The position numbers and the translations under genes are program-made. From Desertibaculum subflavum (GTDB lineage: Bacteria > Pseudomonadota > Alphaproteobacteria > Ferrovibrionales > Ferrovibrionaceae), in assembly GCA_003576705.1 (NCBI GenBank), contig QOZS01000056.1:1-33993 (forward strand): a DNA stretch of 33,993 nucleotides, written 5' to 3'. Below, in pieces: positions 8,217-16,219 of the stretch. A model generated the notes under the pieces. It was not told the DNA's origin. It was given only the letters and a program-made list of their open reading frames with translations, and did not search any database. The stretch's first letter is position 1; each line of letters opens with the position of its first letter.

Positions 8217-10229
8217 ATGGGCGGGACGACGCGACCCGGATGGTATGCCCGCCTCGGCCTTCTTGCCGCCGCCTTCGGCATCGTCCTCGGCGCCTACCTC
8301 CCGGTCGCGACCGCCGATTTCAAGGTGCATGACGACTACTGGCTCGAACGCTTCGAGCCGGCCGCCGATTGCCGCGACACCCACGAGTACATCGCCCTGG
8401 TCGGGATCGGCCGGCCGCTCTCGGCCGAGACCACGCGCTGCGTCCTCAGGCCGCTCTACGAGAGCGGGACGATCCGGCCGGATTGGTTCTGGCCGGCGGC
8501 CCGTCTGGTTTCGGTGCTGGCGATCGGCGTCGCGGCGGCGATCGCGACGGCGCTGATGCTGGAGCTCGGCCTCGCGCCGATCGTGGCGCTCTGGGCCGGG
8601 GTCGCCATGTTCCTGGCGCCCGGCTTCGGCGTCTTCGCCTCGACCGGGATCTCGGTGACGCAGACGGTCGCGGCGCCGCTGGTGCCGCTCGCGCTCCACA
8701 TGCTCGCCAGCGCCACGGGGGCGCGGGCGGCGGCGGCGATCTTCGTCGGTGCCGGTGCATTCCTGCTGCTGCTCGGCTCGCTGTTCTTCTACCAGGTCTA
8801 TGTGATCGGCGGCTTCGCCTTCGTGGTCGGTGCGCTGTTCCTGGCGCCGCCCGGGCCGCGCACGCGCCGGTTCTGCCTGGTGGCGCTGGTGCTGATGCTG
8901 GCAGCGATGGCGGCCTATTTCCTGCTGCACAAATACCTGGTGAAGGACGCGATCATCGCGGCGGTCCGGCACGCCTCGCCGCTCGCCGCCGACAGCCGGC
9001 AGGTCGAGATCGCGTCGCCGGCCCGGTTCGTCGAGAACTTCCGCGCGCTGTACGGCGTCATCTATCACCGCGCGGTCGATCTCTGGCTGCTCGACCTCGA
9101 AAGCCATGTGGCCCGGCGCCACTACATCCTGGCGCTCGGCGCCCTGATCGGGCTCGCCGGCCTCGTCACCCTGCTGCGCCAGGGCCGCGCGACGCGCTGG
9201 TGGACCGAGCCGGGCACCCGACGTGCCGGGCTCGGCCAGCTGGCGCTGCTCGGCCTGGCGGCGGCCGGGCTTGGGTCGTTCTTCATCGTCTATGGGCCGG
9301 GGCCGTGGAACCGGGTGCTGTCGGGCCTGGTGACGGCGTTCCAGTTCCTGCTCGGCTGGAGCGCCATCGCGGTGCTGTCGCTGGTGCTGCCGCGCCGGCT
9401 CGCGGCCGCGGCGGTGTCGCTGGCGCTGCTGGCGGCCGGCACCGCCTTCGCCCAGCTCAACACCGTGCGCTACTACGCCCAGACCGCGACCGCCGAGCTC
9501 GCCTTCCTGCGCGGGGCGCTGCAGCCCTGGCTGGACGGCAGCTTCGCGGCGGTGAAGTTCTTTCCGCCGACCGGCAACACCCTGGTGCCGGGCGACGAGT
9601 ACAGCATCCTGACCACCTCGCGCGGCACCGAATACGGGCTGCGCGGCATGACCGAGCGGATCCTGGCCGAACGCGGCCTGCCGGCGAGCCGTCTCGACCT
9701 GAACCGCGCGGCCGATGGCAGCTACGGGATCGGCTGGGCCGGGGCGCCGGCCGTGCCGCCGGACCAGCGCCTGCCGGTCTGGGGCGATGCCATGCGGGGC
9801 CTCGCCAATATCGGCATTGTGGCGGTGGCCTCGTCGAGCCATGGGGCGGTGCCGCTCGCGCTTGCCCATTTCGGCCGCGGCCATCTTGGGCCCCCCTGGC
9901 ATGCCGAGGCGCCGCCGCGCTACCCGGTGACCCTGGACGTCACCTATTGGCGGCCACGGCCGCTCCGCGAGGCCGTTGTGGTGGCGCAGCGCTATGGCCG
10001 GGCGGTCTTCGTCGAGCGGATGCCGCGGAATATCGAGATCCGCTGGCGGGTCGGGGAGGCCGGGCCGGAGGGGTCGGCGGCCCTCTCGACCGGCTGCCGG
10101 CTGGGGCCGGACGGCGCCGCCGCCATGGCCCTGCCGGCCGGGGTGGAGGCGGACCGGGTGCGGATCGTCATCCGGGACAATTGCGGCGACCCCCAGCTCC
10201 TGACCTTCGAGGCGATCGAGCTGCGCTGA
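8217..10229 (+). CDS. polytopic membrane protein, GT-C glycosyltransferase-like
   Basis: A 670-residue integral membrane protein. An N-terminal hydrophobic segment (about 7-28) is followed by an extracytoplasmic stretch with HDDYW and GRPLS, then roughly nine or ten more hydrophobic helices up to about residue 420. A soluble C-terminal domain of about 240 residues is probably periplasmic. An acidic pair soon after TM1 followed by a GRPL segment is seen in GtrII-like and other GT-C transferases, which move sugars from polyprenyl carriers. That makes a role in modifying a surface glycan likely but unproven. The ATG at 8217 follows a G-rich site (8204-8210). The frame is open far upstream, but only opposite the rut genes. 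It stands alone, divergent from rutA. Confidence 0.75.
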   Translation: MGGTTRPGWYARLGLLAAAFGIVLGAYLPVATADFKVHDDYWLERFEPAADCRDTHEYIALVGIGRPLSAETTRCVLRPLYESGTIRPDWFWPAARLVSVLAIGVAAAIATALMLELGLAPIVALWAGVAMFLAPGFGVFASTGISVTQTVAAPLVPLALHMLASATGARAAAAIFVGAGAFLLLLGSLFFYQVYVIGGFAFVVGALFLAPPGPRTRRFCLVALVLMLAAMAAYFLLHKYLVKDAIIAAVRHASPLAADSRQVEIASPARFVENFRALYGVIYHRAVDLWLLDLESHVARRHYILALGALIGLAGLVTLLRQGRATRWWTEPGTRRAGLGQLALLGLAAAGLGSFFIVYGPGPWNRVLSGLVTAFQFLLGWSAIAVLSLVLPRRLAAAAVSLALLAAGTAFAQLNTVRYYAQTATAELAFLRGALQPWLDGSFAAVKFFPPTGNTLVPGDEYSILTTSRGTEYGLRGMTERILAERGLPASRLDLNRAADGSYGIGWAGAPAVPPDQRLPVWGDAMRGLANIGIVAVASSSHGAVPLALAHFGRGHLGPPWHAEAPPRYPVTLDVTYWRPRPLREAVVVAQRYGRAVFVERMPRNIEIRWRVGEAGPEGSAALSTGCRLGPDGAAAMALPAGVEADRVRIVIRDNCGDPQLLTFEAIELR

Positions 10230-10302
10230 GTGCGGCGTCGGCTTGCCGGCCGGCGCGCAGCGTGTAGCATCGTCGCAAAGGCTTCTTCGGCGCCGAGGTG
10301 CG

Positions 10303-11328
10303 ATGCCACGACGGTTTCCCTGGTCCAAGCTGCCCGATGAGGAACTGCTCGAGCTCCGGCTCAAGGACTTGAAGGTCACCATCGAAGGCACCTGGCTCGA
10401 AGGCTGCCTGCACGATCTCTATGGCGAGCTGGACGGCCGAGGCCTGCGCGTCCGCCCGCATGCCTGGATCTCCGACGAGTGGTTCAGCCCGGACAGCACG
10501 CCCGGCATCGCCGTGCCGTTCTATCTCGCGCATCCCCGGCTGATGCGGCTCGAGCGCAAGAAGATCATCGATGTCGAGGGCGGCACGGTGCCGGAATGCA
10601 TGCGCATCCTGCGCCACGAGGCCGGGCACGTGGTGCAGCACGCCTTCCAGCTGCATCGGCGGCGGCGCTGGCAGGAGCTGTTCGGCCGGTCGTCGACGCG
10701 CTATCCGAGCTATTACCGGCCGAACCCGGCGAGCAAGAACTACGTGCAGCACTTGCGGCTGTGGTACGCGCAGAGCCACCCCGACGAGGATTTCGCCGAG
10801 ACCTTCGCGGTCTGGCTCCGGCCGCGCTCCGACTGGCGCAAGCGCTATGCCGAGTGGCCGGCGCTGAGGAAGCTCGAATATGTCGACGAGCTGATGGCAG
10901 AGATCGCCGGCGCGAAGCCGCTGCTGACCCGGCGGATCAAGGTCGACCCGCTGAACCGCCTCGGCCGCACACTTGCCGAGCACTACAAGAAGAAGCAGGC
11001 TTTGTATGCGGTCGATTCGCCGACCGCCTATGACCGCGACCTGCTGCGCATCTTCTCCGACGATCCGAAGCACCGATCATGGCCTGCCGCCTCCACCTTC
11101 CTCCGGCATAACCGCGCGAAGATCCGCCAGATGGTCTCGAAGTGGACGGGAGAATATCAGCTGACCCTGGACGCCGTGCTGGACGACATGATCGTGCGCT
11201 GCCGTGAGCTGAAGCTGCGCGCGGCGGGCAACGAGCGGCAGCTGAAGACGGATTTCACCGTGCTGCTGACGGCGAAGACGGTGCATTCACTCTATAGCCC
11301 GTCGCGGCGGAGATGGTTCGCCCTATGA
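10303..11328 (+). CDS. putative zinc metallopeptidase
   Basis: A 341-residue protein with the zinc motif HEAGH at 105-109 (RHEAGHVVQHAF). A likely third ligand is Glu166 in DFAETFAVW, about 57 residues on, as in gluzincin-type peptidases. There is no signal peptide, so it is probably cytoplasmic. The C-terminal half is basic and helical and resembles nothing I can name. I start at the ATG at 10303, with GAGG 4 nt upstream of it as a weak ribosome site. The stop codon overlaps the start of the ATP-grasp gene (ATGA at 11325-11328), so the two are coupled and probably act together. One plausible reading is that the ATP-grasp enzyme adds an amino acid or peptide and the peptidase removes or trims it; that is inference. 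The substrate is unknown. Confidence 0.8.
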   Translation: MPRRFPWSKLPDEELLELRLKDLKVTIEGTWLEGCLHDLYGELDGRGLRVRPHAWISDEWFSPDSTPGIAVPFYLAHPRLMRLERKKIIDVEGGTVPECMRILRHEAGHVVQHAFQLHRRRRWQELFGRSSTRYPSYYRPNPASKNYVQHLRLWYAQSHPDEDFAETFAVWLRPRSDWRKRYAEWPALRKLEYVDELMAEIAGAKPLLTRRIKVDPLNRLGRTLAEHYKKKQALYAVDSPTAYDRDLLRIFSDDPKHRSWPAASTFLRHNRAKIRQMVSKWTGEYQLTLDAVLDDMIVRCRELKLRAAGNERQLKTDFTVLLTAKTVHSLYSPSRRRWFAL

Positions 11329-12335
11329 GGCGCTTGCGCGTCCTCGTTCTCCTCCACCCGGACCTGATGCCGCCGGATTCGCTGAAAGGCTTCAGCGAGA
11401 AGGAGATCCACGTCTGGAAGACCGAGTACGACGTGATCTCGACCTTGCGCGCGGCCGGCCACGACGTGAAGCCGCTCGCCGTGCAGCACGAGCTGAAGCC
11501 GATTCGCGACACGATCGACGAGTGGAAGCCGCATGTCGTGTTCAACCTGCTGGAGCAGTTCCACGGCGAGACGGCCTATGACCAGAACGTGGCGAGCTTT
11601 CTCGAGCTGATGCGGGTGCCCTATACCGGGTGCAATCCGCGCGGGCTGATGCTGGCGCGCGGCAAGGATCTCTCCAAGAAGCTGCTTTCCTATCACCGCA
11701 TCCCGGTGCCGGCCTTCGCCGTGTTCCCGATGCGGCGCAAGGTGCAGCGGCCGTCGCGCCTCGCCCTGCCGCTGATCGTCAAGAGCCTGAGCGAGGATGC
11801 TTCGGTCGGCATCGCCCAGGCCTCGCTGGTCGATTCAGACGAGAAGCTCGCCGAGCGCGTCGCTTTCATCCACGAGCGGATCGGCACGCATGCCATCGCC
11901 GAGCAGTTCATCGAGGGGCGGGAGCTGTATGTCGGCGTGCTCGGCAACGAGCGGCTGCGCGTGCTGCCGATCTGGGAGCTGGATTTCGGCGACATGCGAC
12001 AGAACATCGCGACCGAGCGGGCGAAGCACGATCCCGATTATCAGGAGCGCCGCGGCATTCTGCAGGGCCCGGCCGAAGGCCTGGCGCCGGAGCTGGTGGC
12101 GCGCATCCAGCGGCTGGCCAAGCGCATCTTCCGCACGCTGTCGCTGGAAGGCTATGCCCGCATCGATTTCCGCCTGACCGCCGAGGGCGTGCCGTATTTC
12201 CTGGAGGCCAACCCGAATCCCGAGATCGCCCAGCGCGAGGAATTCGCCGAGGCGGCGGCGCATGACGGCCTGAAATACCGCCACCTGCTGAACCGCATTC
12301 TGACGCTTGGGATCAGTCGCGCGCGCGCGACCTGA
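11325..12335 (+). CDS. D-Ala-D-Ala-ligase-like ATP-grasp enzyme
   Basis: A 336-residue ATP-grasp protein. The N-terminal domain contains HPDLMPP and VVFNLLEQFHG. The ATP-binding part includes LPLIVKSLSEDASVGI (about 148-163) and EQFIEGRELYVGVLGN (193-208). The metal site is Asp281 (ARIDFRL) and Glu294/Asn296 (FLEANPNPE). These are the hallmarks of the D-alanine-D-alanine ligase group, but the N-terminus differs from true Ddl, so I do not call it ddl. It probably joins a carboxylate to an amine through an acyl phosphate. The ATG at 11325 overlaps the stop of the metallopeptidase gene. An alternative ATG at 11313 has no usable ribosome site spacing. Similar enzymes travel with TerB-type stress genes, and a TerB-like gene lies 2.5 kb downstream. 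Confidence 0.85.
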   Translation: MRRLRVLVLLHPDLMPPDSLKGFSEKEIHVWKTEYDVISTLRAAGHDVKPLAVQHELKPIRDTIDEWKPHVVFNLLEQFHGETAYDQNVASFLELMRVPYTGCNPRGLMLARGKDLSKKLLSYHRIPVPAFAVFPMRRKVQRPSRLALPLIVKSLSEDASVGIAQASLVDSDEKLAERVAFIHERIGTHAIAEQFIEGRELYVGVLGNERLRVLPIWELDFGDMRQNIATERAKHDPDYQERRGILQGPAEGLAPELVARIQRLAKRIFRTLSLEGYARIDFRLTAEGVPYFLEANPNPEIAQREEFAEAAAHDGLKYRHLLNRILTLGISRARAT

Positions 12336-12399
12336 TACGCGCGCCGGCGCGCCGGATGGACTATCCTGCTCTCTTGTTTCTCACCAGGGAGGAGGCGGC

Positions 12400-14784
12400 A
12401 TGAATCGGCGCGAGTTGCTGAAACTGTCCGCGCTGGCCCTTGGGGCGGCCGGCGCGAGCCGCGCGGCCCAGGCGCAGGCCCAGGCCCAGTCTCAGGGCGG
12501 CGCGTCGCTCACCACGCTCACGCTGGTCAACGCGGCACGCGCGGCGCAGCCCGCCAATTTCTGCACGCGCTTCATCGGCCACGCCTTCGCGCCCGGCGAC
12601 CTGCCGGGCGGCGCCTATCCGCGCTTCCGCCTCGCCGACGGCAAGCCGGTGCCGGCGCTGATGCACAGCCAGGCGCTGCACCCGGACGGATCGACCAGCT
12701 TTCTCGGCCTGGTGCTGCGCGTGCCGGCCGGCATTGCGCCGGGCGGCTCGCTGCCGGTGATCGTGGAGCGCGGCGGCGCTGTGCCGCCGCCCTGTGCGCT
12801 CGGCCTCGCCGACATCACCTCGAAGACCGATTTCAAGCTGGTGGGCGATGGCCTCGGCAACATGCCCGCCGGCCAATGGACGGCATCGCTGAATGCCGGC
12901 GTGAAGGCGGGTCGCCACGCGCTGGTCGGCTCCGGCGGACCATGCGCCTACTACGAAGTGTGGGCGCCGTTCAACAATGGGCGCGCCGATCATGCGCAAT
13001 GCGGCGTCTGCTTCTACGTCGCCGTCCTGCAGGACGAGAAGGGCGGCGTGTTCGGCTATCGCATTCTGCCCCGGCTCTACAACGGCTGGGTCGATGTCAG
13101 CTCGCGCACGCATCCGATCGACACCGTCGTGTTCCGCGACCTGACGCTGCTGAACGGCACGACGCCGCTTCGCACGATCAAGCCCAAAATCGGTCCGCAG
13201 AAATTGACGCGCGCCGCAGGCGGGAGCTTTGCCGTCGACAGCACCGCCGATTGCACGCCGCCATTCGGCGCGGGGGTCTATGCCGCCCATATCGGAACCG
13301 ATGGCGGCGCGCCCTGGCCCGGCCTCGCCGCCGATACCGCATATTTCGTGCGTGCGATCGACCGGAACAAAGTGTCGCTGCATCGAAGCTTTCCCGACGC
13401 TGTCGGCAATGCCAAACCGATCTCCGCCGGCGCGGGCAGCGGCACGACGACGCTCTATCCCGCGCTGTATGTCGACTGGTATGCCGGCGGGCCGTTCGGC
13501 GCCGACGAGGCGGGCGAATATCTCTTCGTGCCCGGCAGCGGCACGGAGACGACCTGCCGCCACGTCTATGACAATGCCTATCGGGTCAAGACGCGGCTGT
13601 TCGGCCCGCGCGACCTGAAGATCGTTGCGGCGCCGGTGCCGGCGCGCAGCTACTACCCGCATGCCTTCGCCGACTACATCGGCTCGGAGGATTCCGGGGG
13701 CGAGCGGCACGAGATCGGCTATATCGACGGCTGGCAGGCGTCCGATTTCGCCCGGCAGGATGCCACGAGCTTCCGCACCGTCATCGTGCACGGTTTGATG
13801 TATGCCGATGTGCGGCATTGGTCGCTGCGCCGATCCGACACGCGAAACGTGCCGAACTTCACCGGCTCGAATCATCCCGGCCTCGGCCCGACCGCCGAAT
13901 GGCGCTTCCGCCCGTCCGGGCCATATTTCGACGGCCGCGGCGTAAATCCGCCGGCGCATTCCACGCGGGCGCAGGGGGCCTGGGCGTGGGAGCACAAGCC
14001 GCCGAACGCCTATCCCTACATGATCACCGGAAGGCGCGAATTCCTCGACCTGATCCACGAGCAGGCGGCGGGCGCCTGCGCGATCCAGGAGCGCGTCAAT
14101 GCCTATGGCCTGCGCCAGTCGCTGCTGCGCGATACCGAGGCCGGCAATCTGCGCAGCTTCGCTTGGCGGTTGCGCGACACCGCCTTCGCGTTCGGCCTGT
14201 CGCCGGCCCGCGTGCGCGGCGCCGATGTCAGGCGGATGTTCGCCGAGGTGAACGCCGTGTCCTGGGACTGGCTGAAGGCGGCCAAGGCGGATCCCGCGCT
14301 GCTCTCGCCATTCGCGCGGGCGAACGGCTTCTGGCCGTCCCAGCCGACGGTTTCGAGCTGGCAGGCGGCCTATATGATGACCGCGGCAGCGCTCGACTTC
14401 ACCTTCAGCGGCGATCGCGATGCCGCAGCCTGCATCGAGGACTGGCTCAAGTTCTTCGACCAGGCCAGGGTCAGCATCGCACAGGCGCCGAAGGGCTATC
14501 TCGCCGGCACGGCGATCTGGGGCAACTATTTTCCGGAATACCGGTCGCCGATCTCGAAGATCCGCTCCTGGGATGAGATCAAGTTCCCAGGCGACAATAT
14601 CGGTACGGGCCAGAAGGCATATACGGGGATGATGCGGGGCGCCATCAAGTGGTCGGTTGCGCTCGGGCTGAAGGCGCCGGCCGGCATGGAAGCCGCGATG
14701 GATGCGTTCTGGGCGCAGAATCGCGGGTCGCCGGGGGTGTTTACCGACCAGGCCACCTATGCGCTGGCCAACAGCTTTGACTAG
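12400..14784 (+). CDS. large Tat-exported protein of unknown function
   Basis: A 794-residue protein with a clear twin-arginine signal (NRRELLKLSALALGAAGASR) followed by an Ala-x-Ala region near residue 23, so it is folded before export to the periplasm. The mature part begins with a low-complexity AQAQAQSQ stretch. The N-terminal half is rich in beta structure and Gly. The C-terminal third is helical and rich in Trp (for example SWDWLKAA, SSWQAAYMM, AIWGNYFPEY), which recalls alpha/alpha-barrel proteins that bind glycans, but I cannot name a family. The start ATG has a very strong site, GGGAGGAGG, 4-5 nt upstream. It follows the ATP-grasp gene by 64 bp on the same strand and may be in its operon. 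Confidence 0.75.
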   Translation: MNRRELLKLSALALGAAGASRAAQAQAQAQSQGGASLTTLTLVNAARAAQPANFCTRFIGHAFAPGDLPGGAYPRFRLADGKPVPALMHSQALHPDGSTSFLGLVLRVPAGIAPGGSLPVIVERGGAVPPPCALGLADITSKTDFKLVGDGLGNMPAGQWTASLNAGVKAGRHALVGSGGPCAYYEVWAPFNNGRADHAQCGVCFYVAVLQDEKGGVFGYRILPRLYNGWVDVSSRTHPIDTVVFRDLTLLNGTTPLRTIKPKIGPQKLTRAAGGSFAVDSTADCTPPFGAGVYAAHIGTDGGAPWPGLAADTAYFVRAIDRNKVSLHRSFPDAVGNAKPISAGAGSGTTTLYPALYVDWYAGGPFGADEAGEYLFVPGSGTETTCRHVYDNAYRVKTRLFGPRDLKIVAAPVPARSYYPHAFADYIGSEDSGGERHEIGYIDGWQASDFARQDATSFRTVIVHGLMYADVRHWSLRRSDTRNVPNFTGSNHPGLGPTAEWRFRPSGPYFDGRGVNPPAHSTRAQGAWAWEHKPPNAYPYMITGRREFLDLIHEQAAGACAIQERVNAYGLRQSLLRDTEAGNLRSFAWRLRDTAFAFGLSPARVRGADVRRMFAEVNAVSWDWLKAAKADPALLSPFARANGFWPSQPTVSSWQAAYMMTAAALDFTFSGDRDAAACIEDWLKFFDQARVSIAQAPKGYLAGTAIWGNYFPEYRSPISKIRSWDEIKFPGDNIGTGQKAYTGMMRGAIKWSVALGLKAPAGMEAAMDAFWAQNRGSPGVFTDQATYALANSFD

Positions 14785-14824
14785 GCTCTCCCGCCGGCGG
14801 CCACAATTCTGCCAAACGGGCGAG

Positions 14825-14840
14825 ATCGGCTGAAGCCGAT
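14825..14840 (+). promoter_or_regulatory. small hairpin beside the terB-like ribosome site
   Basis: ATCGGC-TGAA-GCCGAT forms a 6-bp stem with a four-base loop. It ends directly before GGAG (14841-14844), which serves the ATG at 14850. A stem here could affect ribosome access. The stem is short and may be chance. Confidence 0.25.
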
Positions 14841-14849
14841 GGAGACGAC

Positions 14850-15335
14850 ATGTTCGGATTGATCGACCGCGTGCTGGATTTCGTCACCGGGGCCGAGGCG
14901 CCGGCAACGTCGAGCTTCGACGAGAAGCTCGAGCTCTCGGTCGCGGCGCTGATGGTCGAGGCGGCGCGCATGGACGACACCTTCGACCCGGCCGAGCGCG
15001 CGGTAATCGAGCGCATGCTGGCGGCCAAATTCGATCTCGGCGCGGAGGAGGCGCATCAACTGGTGGTCCGGGCCGAGGCGGCGGTGAAGAACTCGACGCA
15101 GTACTTCCCGTTCACCCACCGCGTGGTCGAGAGCATGAGCGCGGAAGAGCGCGTGCAGGTGATCGAGATGCTGTGGAAGGTCGCCTATGCCGACGGCGTG
15201 CTGGACCCGCACGAGGACATGCTGGTGCGCCGCATCGCCGGCCTGATCTACGTGCCGGACCGCGACCGCGGCCTGGCCCGCCGGCGGGCGCTGGAGAAGC
15301 TCGCCGCCGCCGGGATCTCGGTGCCGAAGGGCTGA
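14850..15335 (+). CDS. TerB-like tellurite-resistance family protein
   Basis: A 161-residue helical protein with the TerB signature. The first half contains EKLELSVAALMVEAARMDDTFDPAER and the second half contains YADGVLDPHEDMLVRRIA, two related acidic-helix units that in TerB proteins bind metal ions. There is no signal peptide; TerB proteins act at the inner face of the membrane in stress complexes. GGAG at 14841-14844 is the ribosome site. It lies 65 bp after the Tat-exported protein gene and ends 7 bp before a convergent muramidase gene. Lone TerB-like proteins are common in alphaproteobacteria, so a tellurite role should not be assumed. Confidence 0.85.
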   Translation: MFGLIDRVLDFVTGAEAPATSSFDEKLELSVAALMVEAARMDDTFDPAERAVIERMLAAKFDLGAEEAHQLVVRAEAAVKNSTQYFPFTHRVVESMSAEERVQVIEMLWKVAYADGVLDPHEDMLVRRIAGLIYVPDRDRGLARRRALEKLAAAGISVPKG

Positions 15336-15342
15336 GCGGCGC

Positions 15343-16122
15343 CTAATCCGCCAGCGCCTCGAGCCGCGCGAGCGTTGCTTCGTCCGGCTCGCCGGTCACC
15401 GGCAGGCCCTGTGCCTTCTGGAAGGCGCGGAGTGCGCCCCTCGTGCCGTTGCCGAGCACGCCGTCGACGCCCCTCGGATCAACGGCGAGATAGGTCAGGC
15501 GGGCCTGGGCGGCGCGGATCGCGAGGTCGGGTGCGGCGCCGGCGGCATAGCGATCGTGGCTGTCGCGCAGCTTGATGTCGTATTTGTTCTTTGCGAAATC
15601 CTTGCCGTTGTAGTGCCGCGCCACCGTTGCCCAGTCATGCGCGCGGAATGCCTTGGCGAGCGCGGTATTGGCGGTGAGGAAGCGCACCGCACCGTCGAGC
15701 TGCGCGTCCTCGCTGTCGAGGAAGGCCTGGACCATCGCCTCCGCCGAGGCATAGCCGATGCTCTCGGCGTTGAAGCCCATGATCTGCGGCAGGCCCCAGG
15801 AGGCGCTTTCCAGCGCTGCCTTCCGGTCGAGCCGGATGGCGCGGGCCAGGCGGTCGTATTCCGCCGCGTCGCCGCTGTAGCCGCCGGCATCCGGCGAGCT
15901 GAGATCCGGCGCGGTGGCGTCGAACCGGCCGCCGGTGCGCCGGTGGAAGATATGGCGCTCGAACAGGATCTTTGGCCGGCGGTCCGGCAGATAGCCGAAG
16001 CCGCGCGTCTCCACCGTGATCAATGCCCAGAGAGCCGCCGGCGTGACGTCGAGCGCCGCGGTCGCGGCGTGGAAGCCGCTCTGCGTCAGCGGCCGGCCCC
16101 TGCCTTGAAATTCGATCGGCAT
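15343..16122 (-). CDS. N-acetylmuramidase with peptidoglycan-binding domain
   Basis: A 259-residue endolysin-type enzyme. Residues about 15-190 match the N-acetylmuramidase family, with the likely catalytic Glu38 in TVETRGFGYL, the segment KILFERHIFHRRT, and SWGLPQIMGFN at 108-118. Residues about 200-258 form a peptidoglycan-binding domain (GVDGVLGNGTRGALRAFQ). It probably cuts glycan strands of the wall. There is no signal peptide. Such enzymes are usually of phage origin or are moved out by a holin or another route, yet no other phage gene is nearby, so it may be a domesticated copy. It is convergent with the TerB-like gene and sits 97 bp beyond the end of betT on the same strand. Confidence 0.88.
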   Translation of the reverse strand: MPIEFQGRGRPLTQSGFHAATAALDVTPAALWALITVETRGFGYLPDRRPKILFERHIFHRRTGGRFDATAPDLSSPDAGGYSGDAAEYDRLARAIRLDRKAALESASWGLPQIMGFNAESIGYASAEAMVQAFLDSEDAQLDGAVRFLTANTALAKAFRAHDWATVARHYNGKDFAKNKYDIKLRDSHDRYAAGAAPDLAIRAAQARLTYLAVDPRGVDGVLGNGTRGALRAFQKAQGLPVTGEPDEATLARLEALAD

Positions 16123-16219
16123 GCCCGCCCCGATTAGAGGGCCGGCAGCGTAGCATAGTGGGGCCCGGTTTGCACTTGCGGGGCCCGGATGCCGAGGCCT
16201 TCCTTCGCGGGCGGGCGTC

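Noticed and set aside
12339..12355. Overlapping GC palindromes just after the ATP-grasp stop codon.
   Set aside because: The perfect palindromes leave no loop and have no T run; in DNA this GC-rich such runs are expected, so no terminator is called.
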